From the NCBI GenBank assembly GCA_020249415.1, contig JADCFR010000369.1:1-8739 (forward strand): a DNA stretch of 8,739 bases. Direction: 5' to 3'. The translations under genes and the position numbers were made by a program. Below, one piece after another: positions 6,790 to 8,739 of the stretch. Origin of the DNA: Roseomonas sp. GTDB lineage: Bacteria; Pseudomonadota; Alphaproteobacteria; Acetobacterales; Acetobacteraceae. The notes beneath the pieces are model-generated. The model did no database searches. It saw only the letters and a list, made by a program, of their open reading frames with translations, and had not been told where the DNA came from. Every line of letters starts with the position of its first letter. Positions within the stretch are counted from its first letter, which is position 1.

Positions 6790-7784
6790 TGGATCGTCGC
6801 AAGCTGCTGGCGCTGACCGCGCTTTCACCCATCGCCGCGCCGGCGATGTTGCGCGGCGCCATCAGCCCTGCTGCGGCGCAGGCGCCTTGGCCCAATCGGC
6901 AAATCCGCATGGTGATCCCCTGGCCACCTGGTCAGGCGACAGATGTGGTCGGGCGGCTTGCCGGGCAGCGCCTGTCGGAACGCTTGGGCCAGGTGGTGGT
7001 ACCGGAAAACCGCCCCGGCGCGGGCGGGCAGATCGGCACGGATTTGGTGGCCAAGGCGCCGCCCGATGGTAATGTGATCCTCTCGGCCTCGATCGGGCCG
7101 ATCTCCTTCAGCCCGCTGGTGCAGCGCACGCCCTATGATGTGGAGCGCGAATTGGCGCCGGTGGTGATTTTCGGCATCGCGCCCTTCATGCTGCTGGTGA
7201 AGCCCGATTTCCCGGCGCAGGATTTACGGAGCTTCATGGCGCTGGTGAAGGCCAATCCCGGCAAATACAGTTATAATTCCTCGGGGATTGGTGGCGCGCA
7301 GCATCTGGTGTGCGCGCTGTTCTTGGCGAAATCAGGCTTGGATGCGCTGCATGTGCCCTTCCAGGGCAGCGGGCCGGCGCTCGCAGCCTTGCTTGGCGGG
7401 CAGGTGGATTTCGGCTTTGACACGCCGGCTGCCGCTGGCCGGCTGGTGCGCGATGGGCAGTTGAAGGCGCTCGGCCTTAGCACCGGCAAACCCTCGGCCC
7501 AGGTGCCGGGGATTCCGCCGGTCGCGGCTGTGGGCGGTCCGGCGGATTATGATGTCGGCGGCTGGAATGGGCTGATGGTGCCAGCGGGCACGCCGCGCCC
7601 GATCATTGATCGCCTCTATACGGAAATCCGCGACGGTATGGCCGTGCCGGAAGTGCGCCAGCGTTATGAGGCGGTGGGCTTCGATGTTGACCCGCTGGGG
7701 CCAGAGGCCATGCTGCAACATATGCGGAAACTCTGGGGCGAATTCGGCCCCTTGATCCGGCAATTGGGCATCCGCGCGGAATAG
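6789..7784 (+). CDS. Bug/TctC-family tripartite tricarboxylate transporter substrate-binding protein
   Basis: This is a 331-residue periplasmic solute-binding protein of the Bug (TctC) family, which captures carboxylates or related organic acids for tripartite tricarboxylate transporters. The N-terminus MDRRKLLALTALSPIAAPAM is a signal peptide with a twin-arginine-like RRKLL, and cleavage is likely near AAAQA (28-32). After it come the family's opening strand IRMVIPWPPG (39-48), the signature PENRPGAGGQIG (72-83), the hinge segment YSYNSSGIGGAQH (160-172) and DALHVPFQGSGPALAALLGGQVDFGFD (185-211). The ATG at 6789 has GGGAGG seven bases before it. The GTG at 6786 is in frame but too close, so I prefer the ATG. 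No membrane components (TctA, TctB) are nearby, making it an orphan, as is common for the large Bug families of Burkholderiales and Acetobacteraceae. The ligand cannot be read from the sequence. Confidence 0.93.
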   Translation: MDRRKLLALTALSPIAAPAMLRGAISPAAAQAPWPNRQIRMVIPWPPGQATDVVGRLAGQRLSERLGQVVVPENRPGAGGQIGTDLVAKAPPDGNVILSASIGPISFSPLVQRTPYDVERELAPVVIFGIAPFMLLVKPDFPAQDLRSFMALVKANPGKYSYNSSGIGGAQHLVCALFLAKSGLDALHVPFQGSGPALAALLGGQVDFGFDTPAAAGRLVRDGQLKALGLSTGKPSAQVPGIPPVAAVGGPADYDVGGWNGLMVPAGTPRPIIDRLYTEIRDGMAVPEVRQRYEAVGFDVDPLGPEAMLQHMRKLWGEFGPLIRQLGIRAE

Positions 7785-7795
7785 CGCCGGATCAA
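7752..7795. terminator. 10-bp inverted repeat spanning both stop codons of a convergent pair
   Basis: TTGATCCGGC (7752-7761) and GCCGGATCAA (7786-7795) are exact reverse complements around a 24-base loop that itself contains the palindrome TCCGCGCGGA (7771-7780). The Bug stop TAG (7782-7784) lies in the loop and the moeA stop TGA (read from 7792-7794) lies within the right arm. The hairpin would form in both messages, so a shared bidirectional terminator or 3'-end stabiliser is plausible. No T-tract follows in either direction, so it is not a classic intrinsic terminator. Confidence 0.42.
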
Positions 7796-8724
7796 ACCCC
7801 CAATTCGCCCAGCATAATCGCCTCAACCTCCGCCCCTGCCGGCAAGGCGGGGGCGAAGGGCGCGCGCAGCACCAAAGCCTCGGCGCGCGCCAGTGTCGCC
7901 AGCATCGAGCTATCCTGCACCGGGAAGGGCCGCACCATGAGGCGCCCTTCGGCGTCGGCATCCAGGCTCGCGCGCAGGAAATCGGCGCGCCGGTCATTTT
8001 CGGCCAGGGCGGTAGCGCAGATCACACGCCGGCTTGGCGTAGGTGCGCCGGGCAGGCCGGATAGCCGCGCCAGCGCTGGCAGCAGGAAGATAATGGCGCA
8101 GACGAGCGCCGAGACCGGATTGCCCGGTAGCCCCAGCACCGGCACGCGGCCCAATCGCCCCCAGATCAGGGGCTTGCCCGGCCGCATGGCGATTTTCCAG
8201 AAGCCGAGTTCAAACCCCTCGCCGCCGAGTGCTTGCTGGATCAGATCATGCTCACCCACACTGGCGCCGCCGGTGGTCACCAGCATGTCATAAGCCTGGG
8301 CAGAGGCGGCGACATCCGCAATGGCGCTGGCATCATCGGGCGCGATGGGCAGGATGATGGGGTCTCCGCCCGCCGCGCGAATCAAGGCGGCCAAGGCATG
8401 CGCGTTGGAACTGACAATGCCACCGGGCGGGATGGGGTCTCCGGGCAGTGCGATTTCATCCCCGGTCGCCAGAATGCCGATACGCGGGCGCCGATGCACG
8501 GCAAGCCAGGGGTTATTGCTGGCCGCAGCCAAGCCGATATCGCGCGCCGTCAGGCGCCGGCCAGCGGCGAGCAGCGCTTCGCCTTCGGCGAAATCCAGGC
8601 CGCGTTTGCGCACCCAGCGCCCAGGTGTCACGCTTTCCTTGACCAGTACCGCGCCATCGGCGGCTTCGGCATCTTCCTGCAACAGGATCGCATCGGCCCC
8701 TTCGGGCACAAAGCCGCCGGTGAA
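7792..8724 (-). CDS. moeA: molybdopterin molybdenumtransferase MoeA (5' end missing at contig end)
   Basis: MoeA inserts molybdate into adenylated molybdopterin to complete the molybdenum cofactor in the cytoplasm. About 310 genuine residues are present and roughly the first 100 of an expected 400 are missing. The visible part begins at FTGGFVPEGADAILLQ, the segment equivalent to the E. coli MTGAPVPEG region. It continues with the MoCF-binding fold: GILATGDEI, then TTGGASVGEHD (encoded at 8245-8277), MRPGKP and GLPGNPVSA. It ends with the C-terminal beta domain around DSSMLATLARAEALV. The frame stays open to 8739, but the five codons at 8725-8739 read VLFRS and come from sequencing adapter, so no real start codon is present in this window. 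It converges on the Bug gene with seven bases between stops. Identification is firm. Confidence 0.95.
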   Translation of the reverse strand, partial: FTGGFVPEGADAILLQEDAEAADGAVLVKESVTPGRWVRKRGLDFAEGEALLAAGRRLTARDIGLAAASNNPWLAVHRRPRIGILATGDEIALPGDPIPPGGIVSSNAHALAALIRAAGGDPIILPIAPDDASAIADVAASAQAYDMLVTTGGASVGEHDLIQQALGGEGFELGFWKIAMRPGKPLIWGRLGRVPVLGLPGNPVSALVCAIIFLLPALARLSGLPGAPTPSRRVICATALAENDRRADFLRASLDADAEGRLMVRPFPVQDSSMLATLARAEALVLRAPFAPALPAGAEVEAIMLGELGV

Positions 8725-8739
8725 AGATCGGAAGAGCAC
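8725..8739 (+). other. Illumina TruSeq adapter remnant at the contig end
   Basis: AGATCGGAAGAGCAC is identical to the first 15 bases of the standard Illumina TruSeq adapter. On the other strand it reads GTGCTCTTCCGATCT, the adapter's ligation end. It begins abruptly in a conserved part of moeA and encodes residues (VLFRS) foreign to that family. It is therefore technical sequence, not genomic DNA. Confidence 0.97.

Noticed and set aside
6789..7784. Complete tripartite tricarboxylate transporter system
   Set aside because: No TctA or TctB membrane gene flanks the binding protein; the neighbours are serC and moeA.
1..8739. Novel defence, mobile or secretion system
   Set aside because: Apart from hisZ and moeA, cut off by the window and contig edges, every gene is an intact known housekeeping or transport family. 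There are no transposases, integrases, direct-repeat arrays, toxin-antitoxin pairs, or gaps large enough to hide such genes.

Overview
This GC-rich window carries mostly housekeeping and biosynthetic genes. It looks like an alphaproteobacterium, most likely in the Rhodospirillales/Acetobacteraceae (Roseomonas-like). The evidence is the long alphaproteobacterial-type SerC followed by a long SerA, HisZ (which implies a short HisG), a lone Bug/TctC-type binding protein, and strong G/C preference at third codon positions. The lineage is an inference from gene types, not a measured placement.

Layout from left to right: a 3'-truncated hisZ (minus strand, running off the left edge); two tandem TerC-family membrane protein genes (minus); a 137-base divergent gap; purB (plus); serA and serC as a tight two-gene operon (minus), with serA meeting purB tail to tail; a 186-base divergent gap; an orphan tripartite-tricarboxylate (Bug/TctC) substrate-binding protein (plus); and moeA (minus), which converges on the Bug gene and lacks its 5' end.

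The metabolic genes fit together. SerA and SerC make phosphoserine, the source of serine, glycine and one-carbon units for purines. PurB acts twice in purine synthesis and releases AICAR, which is also a by-product of the histidine pathway that HisZ regulates. The TerC pair is probably involved in metal (Mn2+) handling, MoeA is in molybdenum cofactor synthesis, and the Bug protein captures an unknown organic acid in the periplasm.

Two observations stand out. The last 15 bases (8725-8739) match the start of the Illumina TruSeq adapter, so the right edge is an untrimmed contig end and the apparent first five residues of MoeA are artefactual. The serC leader contains two mutually exclusive pairings, one of which covers the Shine-Dalgarno sequence; it may be a member of the serC leader motif described in alphaproteobacteria. 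Smaller items are several perfect inverted repeats in intergenic regions or across stop codons, and a tiny upstream ORF overlapping the start of the Bug gene. I found no mobile element, CRISPR array, tRNA, rRNA or phage gene, and no convincing new multi-gene system.
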